Below, piece by piece: positions 1 through 11,461 of a DNA stretch of 64,000 bases (the stretch's first letter is position 1; each line of letters opens with the position of its first letter). The notes under the pieces are model-generated. The model did no database searches, was not told where the DNA came from, and was given only the letters and a program-made list of their open reading frames with translations. Location of the stretch: positions 150,201-214,200 of the forward strand of contig MU130708.1 in assembly GCA_015039465.1 (NCBI GenBank). Reading direction: 5' to 3'. The position numbers and the translations under genes were made by a program. This stretch comes from Phlegmacium glaucopus (Eukaryota; Basidiomycota; Agaricomycetes; Agaricales; Cortinariaceae).

Positions 1-2273
1 ATGTCCATTTTTCCAAAGATCTTTCCTCGTGCGCAATCAGCTAAGATATCGTCTACACGCGGTAAGGGGAAATTGTCCCTTATGGTGTTGGCATTTAATT
101 CCCGGTAATCATTTACCCAACGGGGCGGTACAGTCAGGTCAGGGGCCCCATCACGGTATTTTGGGACACAGAAGGCAGGGGAGGCATGTTCAGATGACGA
201 AGCGCGTATGCGGCCTGCATGTATGTGTTCGTCAAGGAGTTTCTTCCATGAGTCATGATATTTCTTTGGGGCTGAATAGCTGCGGCCTTTGACGGCCTTG
301 TTGGGGTCTTTCAGACGGATTCGGTGGTAGATGTGGTTCGGAACATCAGTGGTGGTATCCGGTAAGCGCAAGGGGAAACGGTCCTCATATTTGTATCTCA
401 TTTCTGCATCTTTTCTCGCAAGTGTTTCCTGGAGAGAAATAGTCTCAATACGTTCACGGACTGCTGCCATGATAGGGGCTGGTAGGAGGTAACCTGCAAG
501 CGCTGGCTCTGATGTGGTCTCCAGGGTCTTGGCAGGTGATTTACGTGGTTTTGGAGGTGTTGGGGGTGGCGTCACTCGTTCTGGTGCCCATTCTCGTGTG
601 GGAATGACTGGGTTCAATAGATCGTACCCTGTTCGCTTATCTTTAGCGGTGCGAGCGTTGATGTCAATGACAATATGTTGTGAAGACAAGAATGGCATTC
701 CGAGGATAAGAGGTACAGGTAGCCCAGTATTAACCTTAGCCCGGAAAACAGTAGATCTCCATCCCCCATTCCCAGACGATAACTCCATCTTCACATATTC
801 TTTGCATGGCAGTGGTGACTCGGAAAGTGACGAAAGGTTGTCTTCCTCGGGTGGCAAGGGATAGCGACGCAGACCAAGTTTTTCAACAAGAGTAGAGCTA
901 ATCACTACAGAGGGGCAACCAATGTCAAGCATTGCTGGTACAGGGATGGGAAACTCGGAGATATTGGGCCCAAAGGCGTCCAATGTGGCAACGAGGTGGG
1001 GAATAGTAAGAGGTGAGGGGTCCACGTACGAGTCAGTTTCCTCATCGCAAGCCTCCATGCGAGAGGATATTACAGCTGCAGCTGGAAGACGGGAGGATGA
1101 GGCGCTTGCTGGTGGCTTAGAAGCCAAAGCCATTTCGAGGGTGAGTGGAGCATACATCTCTGCATCTGGCCAGGTGTTATTGGCTGTCATGGGGCAGTCT
1201 TTGGCCCGATGTCCCGTATAGAATTTGCGACAGCGGGTGCATCCTTCATGTTCATTGAGGAGTCGTTTTTCTTTGTCATGGAGTTTGGGGAGGTAGCGGC
1301 GGGCCGTGTCGCTGTTAGTTCCCGTGTTCACAGTTTTGGTAGTGCGAGGGTCTGAGAGGCGACTAAGGAGGTCCTTCTTGTCACCTTGTCTAGCAGCACG
1401 GGCAGCGTTACTGGCATCAATGAGGCGCTGGGTACGTGCATTCTCAGCCTTGATCCATTCATCACGCTCCTTGACTTCCGTAGACCAGGCATCTAGCTGG
1501 CTAGAGATAGTTGGCTCATTGAGGAGGTTGATCTTGAGCTAGTTGTTCAGGTTGGCTTCCAGCTGGACCTTCAAGCCATCGTTGGTGAGCGCATGTGAAG
1601 GTGAGGATGTGGTGAGGATGGCGTTCAGGTTTTCGAGCTCAATCTTCCAATCGATGAAAGCACGTTCTCCCTGTTTCGATGAGATGATTGTGTCCCGAAT
1701 TTTGTGAGCCCAGTTTTTCTCAAGTACGAGTTTGGAAAGTTCCTCGAGATACTGGTTGAGCGTGAGTGCATCGATGCGGGCCTGCCCAGCCTGGTACCAA
1801 GCGACGAGACGCGGTTCGAGCATGGCTTCTGCAACGAAGCTGACAATTTCAGTGGGTTTTTTTTCAGCGTGCTTCATGTAACGTTTGCACGCGAGTGACC
1901 AAGACTGAAGGATAAGGGGTGTGATCCTTCCAGCGGTGAGGACCGGGCAGTCCTTCATTTTGGCGGTGTGGACTTCAGCAAGGGGTTGTTTTTCAGCGTC
2001 GTCCATTTTGAGGTATTTTTTCGTGATAACCGGGTTCAGGAATGTTAGGGTTGGTGATCCGGCAGAAGAGTCTGTTTCCGAGAAATCGGACTCGTTAGGG
2101 TATGGGTGTGGTGACGATGGGATTTCCGTGATATTCGAGCCCAGGGGTTCTCGACGTGCAGTAGCGGTAGTAGTGCTGATGGGAGGTAATCCAAGTGTGG
2201 CTCTCCTCTTCGCTTCCTGTCTCGTGAGCAAGGGAGTAGGTGTAGACGGCGTGCGAGACAGTTTTGGCTTCAA
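1..2273 (-). pseudogene. Ty3/gypsy gag-protease-RT polyprotein, broken and cut by the window edge
   Basis: Read on the minus strand this is a retrotransposon polyprotein. From 2273 to 1542 lies a Gag-like region. After an in-frame TAG at 1539-1541 the same frame continues open to the window edge. It then shows a CX2CX6HX4C zinc knuckle (CTRCRKFYTGHRAKDC, about 1200-1250), a retropepsin-like start (LDIGCPSVVISS, about 920-945; the usual D-S/T-G is D-I-G) and the beginning of a reverse transcriptase (WVNDYRELNANTIRDNFPLP, then DDILADCARG). The in-frame stop most simply replaces a Gln codon. No ATG is available at the Gag start: the frame opens at a TTG and a TGA lies just upstream. The copy is therefore probably dead, although stop readthrough between Gag and Pol cannot be excluded. 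Confidence 0.85.
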
Positions 2274-2280
2274 GATGCGA

Positions 2281-2927
2281 TGTCGGTGTCAAAAAAAAAG
2301 TGGAAGGCTTGCGTGTTTAGCTAGCCTCACTGGTCGAACAACAGACAGGACAAATGTATCTTCGTTGCACAGAGTAAGGTTATGGGTGGCGTAGGTAACA
2401 ATCATTAAGTAAACTCACCTTCGTTGCACAGAGTAAGGTTATGGGTGGGCGCAACGAAGGTGGGTGGTGAAAACTATATAGTCGAGTCCGCGTCATCTGA
2501 GTGTAATAGATGTCAACCTGAGAGCAACATCCGCTCGAAGTGCGACTCAGTGACGTCCTATCTACACGAGGTCCTCGGTTAGTGGTAAGGGGCCGAGGGG
2601 CATCCTTACAAAATGCCTTATAAGGGTTAAAAGGCCAAAAAGGAAAACACGCCTTGGAAGGCCTTGCAATCAGAGAAGGTATTTTGCAAGGCACTACTCC
2701 ACATCATCCAAAATTCTCAAAAAAATTCTCAATATATTCTACAATAAATTCCTTTATTATCCCTCAAACTTTGAGCTCTCCCAGAGGCCACGTTGTCGTT
2801 GACTGTGTGAACAATCTTTTCGGTTTTAATCATAATGATGACATAATAATTACAAGACGTCTTGTAATGTAAATTTTTTTAGGTCACGAGGACCTTTCCT
2901 TATAAGGCATTCCGGGGTTTTCCGACA
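2281..2927 (-). repeat. Candidate 5' LTR of the left-edge gypsy element
   Basis: The segment begins TGTCGG and ends CCGACA, giving TG...CA ends with a 6-bp inverted repeat, as in LTRs. It abuts the Gag frame. It contains an internal 29-bp direct repeat (2361-2389 and 2420-2448, 59 bp apart) and CCTTATAAGG-type palindromes near 2615 and 2900. The partner LTR would lie left of the window, so neither the target duplication nor the second copy can be checked. No convincing tRNA primer site is visible next to 2280. Confidence 0.45.
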
Positions 2928-3542
2928 TTTGTCTCTATGAGTGTGCAAAACAAAACAGATTTAATGGAGCCGTGGTTGTGAAGTTATAAATGTTGATTTA
3001 GTATTCGGGGCTCGTGATAGTATGAAGTTCGAACTCGTCGAAGTAAGGACCGGAGAGAGTCTCAAGCCCGTACACTGGAGCGGACTTGTCCCCCAGGGGG
3101 ACGCGCAAAGCAGTGGGCATCGAACTACGACAAACTATTGATCTACGTCGTAGTAAGAGAGCAATTCAAAGTAGATGACATTGCCAGAAGAAGGTAGATC
3201 CGTAATGGTGTCTACCTTATTATAAGTGCTGCAATGAAAAAAATATGAAATTAATTGTTTGTAATGTGTGCTACCGTGATCTCGAGTACATATATGCGAA
3301 AAGAGTCAAAAATGTTCAAATGTGATGGGGCTAAGGCAGCTCGAAAAGGAAGAGGAAAATATGGGTCGAATGAAAAGAAATCCTTCATGCGCGTGCTAAT
3401 GTTTGTATCTTAAGTTACATGGAAACTGCGATTCAAACCGTTCAATTGTGAAAATTCATGATTTGCTTGGAGTCATTGTGGAGGTCGTAAAGGTCATGCT
3501 CAAAAAAACTCGATGAAAAAAAGGGGGGGGGGGTCAACAATT
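2928..3542. other. Intergenic, no gene seen
   Basis: About 600 bp between the gypsy LTR and the 3' end of the kinase gene. The only notable feature is a homopolymer junction (A-run followed by about 11 G) near 3520-3533. No supported open frame or RNA gene. Confidence 0.5.
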
Positions 3543-5606
3543 CTATCGTGCAGGGGCAGGGTTTGTCGAGTTAGACATTATCTCCTCACTAGCATTCGTA
3601 GCGTTGAGTTTCACTTTAGAAAGAGGTGAAATTGCGTTTAGAGGAGACTTGTGTGCTCCATGACCAAGAAGCCAAGTGCGTTGACCGCAATCGCGGGGTG
3701 CGATCTCGCCACATTTAGTATGTGTACTATGAAACAAAATCAGTATTTCATTTGGAGGCAAGGAAGAATGAGCATACCGAAGTCCACAATCATCACACTC
3801 CAATACCGGTTTCCAACCAAGTCTCTTATTACACAAATCACATTTCCCGGTCAACAGTCCACTAGAAAAGAACATCTCGAGTGGGTTCCAGCCTGTAGCT
3901 GTAGCAGCTGTAGTAGTTTCTGGACTACCAGCTTTTCCACGGCCAGTAGGAGATACAGATCCACTGTTACGTTTTTGTTTTCCAGGCTTTAATAAAGTGA
4001 ATCGATGGACGAGAGGAGCGACATAGTTCGCGTGTAAGGAACGGATGGTGGATCCTCCACCTTCAGTAGCATATGTACTGGATATTATGGATGAAGCTGC
4101 GGTACGGTATGAATCGAGGCTTGCGATTGACATCAGGGAGCTTGTGAGGAGGTCGGCTTGGCCGTTGGGGAGGACGGAGGATATAGTGGATGGGCCAGGG
4201 GACTGCGAAGTGGAGGGAGGGGTGGTTGGAAGATTTAAACTTGGAGAAGGTTTGACTGTTAGAATGGATGAGAGAGAGGGTGGTGCGATAGTGTGGGCCG
4301 ATCCATGAGATTTAATTACGGTTGTGCTATACTCTGAGCTTGGCAGATCAGGATCACGATTTATCAAGGGTTCCCTACCTATATAGACACCATAATCAGA
4401 GGCAGAAACTTGGGAATCAGGTGGAGTGGACCCACTTAACGAAGTTGAATCGCTCCAACCGCTCGATAGGTCGACGCTGGATAAACCTGTCACGGCTTCC
4501 ATGAGCTCATCATCATCGCTCTCACTCTCCGTGCCTATTCCACTGTGTCTAATTTTTTTACCCACGCCCATTCCAAAGCTGGGTATGCGTAGACCAAATG
4601 CAGGGCGTTTGCCACCAGTCATAAATCGGACACTGCCAACATTAACATCATCGTCTTCGCTTGGGCGCAAAAGAATTTCGGCTTCTATAGCACGCAAACG
4701 ATCGAGGATGTCGCGTGTAGTTGGGCGAGTTTCGGGTTTAGTGGAGAGGCAGTCGAGGCATAATTGAAAGAAGTCGGGGGGATATCCTGGACTCATTAGT
4801 TCTCTTGCCTCTTCGGTATCGATGCCGAAAGAAGGAGGAAGTCGCTTGAAGTGATTGTCGTCCGCCAGCTTACGGGCACCAATTTCACAGAAGATTATGC
4901 CGAGTGAAAATATGTCTGTTGGGAGATCGAATTCATCTCCGAGAAGGATCTCGGGGGACATGTATGAGTCGGTGCCACAGAAGGTGAGTCGTTTGGATTC
5001 TTCCTCATTGCGAGCAGCGATCCGGGCAAAACCAAAGTCGGTGATTTTGAGGCGACCGTTTGCGGTTACGAGGAGATTTTCGCCTTTGAGGTCCCGATGT
5101 ATGCATTTGCGAGCGTGCAGATAGGCTAATGCGCGGGTAACATCTGTTGCGAATGACAATCTAACTCTCCAGGGGAAAGGTCTCTTCTTGTCATGGATGT
5201 AGATGCGGACATTGCCGTTTTCTATGAATTCTGAAATTATAAATATGCGATTGTCTGGAGGAGGAGCGCGACTGAGTCCGATGAAGAGGCAGATGTTAGG
5301 GTGTCGACATTCTTTCATGAGGCGCCATTCCCGTTCGAAGTATTTTGCGACATCGTAATCGGTGGATGGGAGGACCTCTTTTATAGCGACGTCTATTCCG
5401 AGGTAAGTACCTGAGAGGAGTGCTTAAATATCAGTGATCCAGAAAGTGGAGATGAGAGAGAACCTTGATAAACATTCCCAAATGAACCGGAGCCCAACTT
5501 TTTCCAATTTCCTTTGATATCCTGTACGAGTTTAATACAGTGAAAATATTGGAATAAGAGATCAACAAACCTCATAGGGTATTACATCAAAGGCGTCCGA
5601 GTGCAT
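3543..5606 (-). CDS. TKL-type Ser/Thr protein kinase with C-terminal C1 zinc finger
   Basis: Exons complement(3543..3726, 3778..5410, 5464..5521, 5571..5606), 636 aa. The kinase domain covers roughly residues 15-290. It has the glycine loop GSGSFGNV, VAIK (catalytic Lys about 42), HRDLKGEN (catalytic Asp), DFG and the APE-like SPE motif, so it should be active. It most resembles the TKL/LIMK-like group. A long Ser/Pro-rich low-complexity linker follows. The end carries a C1-type finger, CDLCNKRLGW...CDDCGLR then HTKCG...CG, which in other proteins binds diacylglycerol/phorbol ester or acts as a protein-contact module. The C1 motif becomes regular only when a 51-bp intron (3727-3777) is removed. 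That intron is in frame and stop-free, so retention would lengthen the finger. Start chosen at 5606 because exon 1 joins cleanly to the kinase fold. Substrate unknown. Confidence 0.88.
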
Positions 5607-6682
5607 CCTCGTCGTTGGCAAGGTTTGAGTGAAGAGATGGCCAGGGGTGCTGACTAATACTGTGGCATAGTGCCACAAAATTTCGCCCAATTCTCATCCG
5701 GATAGGGTAGTAAAGTAGAGGAAATTCACATCCAGCCTCGTCTCTTGTTGAACTGGTTGGGTTGTGCCTGAGCAGATCGGAACAAAGCAGATAGAGCCGC
5801 TGGGTATCATGTGCATAGACAGCAAAAGAAGTGGCATTTATTGATGATATTGTAAAGAATCAATTTATAATTGTAGGGGAAATAGGTGCCCATGTATAAG
5901 GCAAGTAAGGAAAGAGCAAGGAGCAAAGGAGTGGGTCATGACACTTCTTGTTTGCTACCTTCCTCTATGGTTCGCAACAAACCCTTGCTCAAGCCTAGAT
6001 TGCATACCCTATGCTTTGGGGGCATCCAAGCCCTGAACAAGTGATGAGGAAGCTTTGATAAATTCATTTACTGGAAACCTTTCGGAGTTCGAAGTTTCTC
6101 AACACATATGACTTGGATGGCAGTAAAGAAGAGAAAGAACTTGGAGGCATGGGCCACGAAAAAAACATCTGTGGACTCTGACGACGAAGGAAGTTGAAAT
6201 TAGAAGGAAAATGTGCAGTATTTCCAAATAAAACTCACTTTCCGAAGGCTCCTGAAGGGGATGTAATGAGTCATTTTAACGGAAGAAAGGTTTTCGATGC
6301 GCAATCTTTTGATCAACTGATTGATCACATCGGAAACCGAGCCTTACTTGGACTTTGGCAAGCGATTGGCAAGATGCGCAAAGCAAACTGCGCCTTGGCC
6401 TTCGCAACTCTTCGCATGCTAGTTCCAAAACCCTAGGCTCGATCTGACGCATGGACAAGGATACGGATGATCTTGGTACGAGAATATTCCAGACCTTGCG
6501 AACCCAGAAGTTAGAAGTTACATAGAACGCTAAATACGGGCTGACACGGCGAAACAAATACGTTGAAGCATGGAGCACGCAACAACAATCATCAAATCTA
6601 ACGGAACCATATGATCATCGATTCTCATGAGCAACACGGTATAAAGATGGCGTGCATGTAGGATTTCAGCAGTCTGTACTCC
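5607..6682. other. Divergent intergenic region between kinase and DUF6534 gene
   Basis: About 1.1 kb separating the kinase start (minus) and the membrane-protein start (plus). It must hold both promoters. Short open frames are present, but none has family resemblance or clean splice structure, and I call no gene. Confidence 0.5.
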
Positions 6683-8289
6683 ATGTCAAATTCTACTGCT
6701 CCGCCGGATGTCCCAGTGCCAAATGAGATCTTGCTGTTGTAAGCAACACTTCTCCCCCCCCTCCAACTCGGTGACTAACCTACATCAACAGAGTCGGACC
6801 TTTGGTAGGCCAATCAACTTCATCCCTCAATAATCGACACCAAGTCCCTTCATCTATATAGTTGCTCGGTGCCTTGATAAGCTTTATGCTTTTTGGCGTA
6901 TCCGTCGTCCAGCTGTGTCTGTAATATTTTTTGGGAGAGAAACGTAATGTTGATTTATGAATTGCAGACATGTACAATCTTAAATTCTCCGACGACAAGC
7001 TCTTAATTCAAGTCTCGGGTATTTCGGTTTTTCATCCATCCAGTCACCCGTCCCCTCACGTCTGTATCGACAGTGTATGTGATTTATGTATTGGATATTT
7101 TTGAAAGTGTCGCTGTCGCGGTATTAGCTTGGCAATCGTTGGCTTCGGGTTGGGGTCGTGCTGTTTCTCTCATATTCCCCGGGTGGACGTTTTCTGCCAT
7201 TCCAGCGGTGACGGGAATTGGTGAGTAATCGTCAAATATGAATATGTGGCCCAAGAATGCTAAGGAAGATCGACCTGGAAGTCGCTGCTTGGGTTCAGAT
7301 TTTCTACGCCTGGCGCATTCACATGATGATCAATTGGATATTTATTCCAATTGTCATCGTCGCGGTCAGTCTCCTCAACCCTCCCTTTTTTCTCTCTGCT
7401 TAATCTGCTGTATATAGATAGCACTTGCGCAATGCGCGGCTGCCCTTTCAATAGCAATTGGCGTAAGTGTTCAGCGCTCAGCAGTTACTATTATTCCTTA
7501 TTGCAGGTTTATTTCTCTCCCGCAGTTTATACCAATGAAAAGCATTCTACTGCTGCGTCCTATGTTCCCGAGAACGATTGTAAGTCCAGGATCATGATCA
7601 ATTGTCCAGGAGATGTAACGTAACAGTGACAGGCCTGGCTCGGTGGTGCAGCCATAGCGGATGTGGTATGCGTCCCTTCTCATTGGCATCTGACAACTTT
7701 TTGACATTATATTGGCGTCCATGTAGATCATATCAATTTCTATGGTTTATGCGGTAGGTATCAGTATATTTATCTTCATTCACCATCAATTAATGTTATT
7801 ACTAGCTTTTTTCCGCAAAGAAACGTGCCTTTGGGCGCACCGAAAAGGTCCTCCGTCGCCTGATTCGTTCCAGTGTTGAAACAGGGGTTGTAACAACATT
7901 GTGTACCACACTGGAACTTGTTTTCTTCCTAGGCCTTCCAACCACCAACGTCCACGTTGTTTTGTGCGTCCATTGTCTTACAATCTCTACCGTAGCTGAA
8001 ATATTTTTTGACCAGTGCTATGATGTTATCCAAATGTGAGTTACCGGTACCTACTGCCCGACTATTGCTAATTCCATTTCCCCCTGATCCTACTTTGGCA
8101 GTGTACTCAAACGCGCTTATGACATCCCTAAATTCTCGCAGTACGGGAGGGGCGAAATACAAAGGGGCGTGGAACAGTGTGTCGTCGTCTCAGGGCTTTG
8201 AGCATTCCGGTGTGTCGCTGGGCATTATTCATGTTTCAACCGATGTCGAAGTATCCCGACACTCCGAACACAAAAAACAAATTCAGTAA
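6683..8289 (+). CDS. DUF6534-type multi-pass membrane protein
   Basis: Thirteen exons: 6683..6738, 6792..6804, 6862..6916, 6968..7018, 7074..7220, 7282..7364, 7418..7462, 7526..7579, 7633..7665, 7727..7753, 7806..7963, 8016..8035, 8102..8289; 309 aa. Exon 2 is only 13 nt. The assembled protein has the layout of the large agaricomycete DUF6534 family: hydrophobic helices starting LLVGPLLLGALISFMLFGV, then WVQIFYAWRIHMM, AWLGGAAIADV, a loop rich in Lys/Arg, and FAMMLSKLYSNALMTSLNSR, followed by a hydrophilic tail. About seven membrane segments are expected. The family has no established biochemical role, so none is assigned. The exact ends of exons 5 and 8 are choices between neighbouring acceptors. 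Confidence 0.85.
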
Positions 8290-8652
8290 TTCCTTAGAGC
8301 TTACCGGATAGCATTACAATAATCTACGTCCAGAACGAAGAGCGGGAGCAACATTCAGCAGAGTATGTATAGGGATGGGACTATCTCCCATACTTTGTGA
8401 TTATAACCACCTCATATTTAACTTAATATTTATTACGTCCATTCATTGATAGCAGTAACTTATATTCCATCAATGCTGGTATATGTACTCTATAGTATGT
8501 CATTGACCATCGTATCAAGTCCTTTGTGAGATCGCTTGAACTTTTGGTGGGACATTTATGGCTCGTAAACTTTGCTGATCTTTTCTAATTATACCATTGA
8601 AAGGCTCATCTTAGGATAAGATAACGTGAGCAAGATCCTGACCGCCGACGTA
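8290..8652. other. Intergenic with one copy of a 30-bp direct repeat
   Basis: No gene seen. Holds the first copy (8602-8631) of a 30-bp direct repeat whose second copy is at 10816-10845. The pair brackets the inverted-repeat element at 8653-10228. Confidence 0.5.
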
Positions 8653-10228
8653 CTACCGTTGGCGGGAACTATATGGCAGGATTTTGTCATCTGTCCATCA
8701 AACTTCACGAGTTTGCCGGATCTGAGTTTTAATTTGGCCGTCCGCTTTTGCGCATTCCCCTCAGTGACGGCAGGTATTTCGAAATTCCGTACCAGTTCTC
8801 TGCAGGAGGACGGGCGTTTTTCACTGACATAGGTATAGTGCTCCCGAGACTGCAACTATAAGAAAATTTGACAGCCAGAACTGGACAATATGTACACTTG
8901 TCACTTCAAATTGCTGCTATTTCGGCTAGAATATTTGGGTCCAGAAGGCCCTTATGCCGCTTCCGCCATAAGGACTGATAAGTGCTGGTAGGAAACCTAG
9001 TGCCAGTTCCGTGAAATTTCTGTTACTTTTTGACTTATTTCTTGCGTTATTTGGGACTGTTACGAGCGCCTATTTTTTTTCTGGTTGCTCTCATCCACCT
9101 CATTCCCAGTGCCAATATCTGTATTGACTTGTAGGTACCTCATGTAAAGTACTGTCAAGAATTTAGACCTGTTTTGTCTTATTCTATGACTCGAACTTGT
9201 TTCCACTGCATTCCATCGTCGCAGGCTCGCAGCACTCCAATATATCTTGTCTCAAAGCTGCTTATTTGCCATTGGCCCGGATGGCACATATTTTATCCAC
9301 AATAGGTTCAGATTTAAAACTTAACACTACCGCAGTCATATTACATCTATAGGAAAATAACCAATACTCTTACCCTTAACTTTCCCTGCATCGTGTACCA
9401 TGGGTCGCGAGCACAGTATAAAATAATTAGTCGAAACACCTTCATTTATGTTCTAAGGATTGAACTGCCAATGCGCCGAAAGTACAATTTTTGCCTGGAG
9501 CTGAGGTGTTTTGCAAGTGCGAAATAAATATGACAGAAACACCAAAGATATTAAGCCCATGTAGTAAAAAAAATAGGAAATAATAACGACATTGGGAATG
9601 GACACGATCGGGGTGTGGCGCATGAATTGTGGTCCGTAGCATCGCCAAAACTGCAATTTTCGAAGCAAATCTCCATCCGGTATGACCAAAAATAATACTT
9701 GTTGTTGCCAAGTTTCAAGTTTGGAATGCCCTTACTATCCGTGTTGGCCATCGCGACGGAAAATTCTGCTTCTAAATGAAGACTCCCGACTGCACTAAAT
9801 AGCGCCTTCCATGGGCGACTAAGAGAGACAACTCCAGATGCACCGAGCTGACAGCTTTCCTGCATTGAATTGATGGCTTCAGGCACCTAACTAGCGGCTC
9901 CCGAGACTGCCTTAGCTGATCACTTCGAGATAATAGCACAGGAATGCTCAAGGACGTCAGAATGCATATTTAGTACCTTCGTTTTTGGTCCATAATTCAA
10001 TAACTTAAGCAGACCCTCGCCTTGAATAAGTAGAAAATAGAATTTGGAGTAGAAATACCGAAAAACCCTCATCTTTTCTGTGAAGGAAAGAGACCTCTTG
10101 AGAACTGAGCAATGAGCTGACGCAGCCGCTGTGTTGCCGATGGCGGAGTTTGGTCCTGAATCAGTCGCGGAAATCAAGAAGGCGACAGGCAAAAGAAATT
10201 CCTGCCATATAGTTCCCGCCAACCTTAG
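8653..10228. mobile_element. Non-coding element with 29-bp terminal inverted repeats
   Basis: The two ends are inverted copies of a 29-bp sequence (8653-8681 and 10200-10228; core GTTGGCGGGAACTATATGG, two mismatches). They are flanked by the 5-bp direct repeat ACGTA (8648-8652, 10229-10233), as expected for a TSD. No transposase frame remains. The interior holds a decayed Gag-like stretch on the minus strand (see 9640-9751). Class uncertain: a DNA transposon derivative fits the inverted ends, but a 5-bp TSD is not typical of hAT or mariner. Confidence 0.6.
9640..9751 (-). pseudogene. Fragment resembling Ty1/copia Gag N-terminus
   Basis: Minus-strand reading gives IPNLKLGNNKYYFWSYRMEI, resembling the conserved start of copia Gag (IPKL-G-NY-W-RME-L). 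The similarity continues in the next frame (LRKLQFWRCYG), so the copy is frameshifted. Only about 40 residues are recognisable, and no other copia domain is seen nearby. Confidence 0.35.
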
Positions 10229-11461
10229 ACGTACTTAGTTCTACTTAGTTTTACATATGTACAAATAAGTACGCGCAACTGAGAGAAAGCTCTCCTCATC
10301 TTTCCGTGTCAGGATCTGGCTTTCACTGTTCATGCCGCGTCAATTTCTCATTCAACCTACGAGAAATCCTTTTCTCGACCCACTTAGATTTCGGCACCCG
10401 TTTGCCACAATCTGGCTCAGGACTTGCCCGGCTTTCCTCGCATCTTCACGTGTTGAAGTAAAAATAGCATTATAAATGAGAACAAACCCAGCGAAGTTCA
10501 GAGGAGGGCTCAAAAAGCGCGTCAGTACTTGCGGTGACCAGTCCTCGCCATTAGTGCATTAACTGGAGCGACAACTGAAAAACCACGTATGTAGAAGGAG
10601 GTGTCGCTTCAGTGATGCGCTGATGCTCTTGCTGAGGGTGAGTCCTAGTATGGTCGGTGTTTTTGGTTTCATTCTCTTCAACTGACATGAGAAATAAGAT
10701 TGAAATCAAACTGGAATGAGAATTGGTTAGTACTGAGGCGAGTATCATCCCTCTGTGTCGATAGTTCATCAAGGTTTCCATGCGGGCCACCAGTAAACTC
10801 CGCGATGAGCCTTTCAGGCTCATCTTAGGATAAGATAACGTGAGCGGCAGAACCAATCATTCACATGCAAGTCCTCACTTACACAAACAACAAGTTTTTT
10901 TCATCGATGAAGACGCATCATCGTCTTCATCTCTTGAGACGAGGTTCAGCCGCGAAAATTTCTTATTCTACGTATTTAAAGTATTTTTTCAACCCACCCT
11001 CCTGCTCCCTCAGTGTCTGGTACAGCTGGTTTGAATTTCGGCATTCATCTGCCAAAAAAATCGAGTTGTCCAGACGCTCAGGACTTTCTCGGGCTCTTCA
11101 GCTTCAGATTTCGGATTTGAAAGCTGAACGTCTTTGGATCACGTGTCCCGTTGGTCAGCCAACCGGCCTGGTCCCAAAGTGCCGATTTTCGTGCAAATCG
11201 CATCGCCCGCGAAAGCCCTTCTCACAAACAAGAAAACCTATGTTATCTTGTCATCTAGAAATACAATTTCCAAATCTCCTTTCAACTATCATCTCCCTGA
11301 AACATTTATTGGGGAAACAAACGCAACAGTTATCTTATCCTGGTTTCGGTACAGTATACAAGGTACATACCGCTACAAACCGGGGGAGCCATGGTACATA
11401 GGTACAAACAAGGAGACCCAACCAGGATTCAATACTGATCATCGGGTTCTTCGTTAATCAT
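10229..11461. other. Gene-poor region with old repeat traces
   Basis: Contains the second copy (10816-10845) of the 30-bp direct repeat first seen at 8602. Stretches near 10390-10440 and 11030-11100 look like diverged copies of each other. A 178-codon plus-strand frame at 10865-11401 has no recognisable family, composition or splice structure and is not called as a gene. Confidence 0.45.

Noticed and set aside
10865..11401. 178-codon plus-strand open frame
   Set aside because: No family resemblance, no splice signals, overlaps another long frame and lies among old repeat traces.
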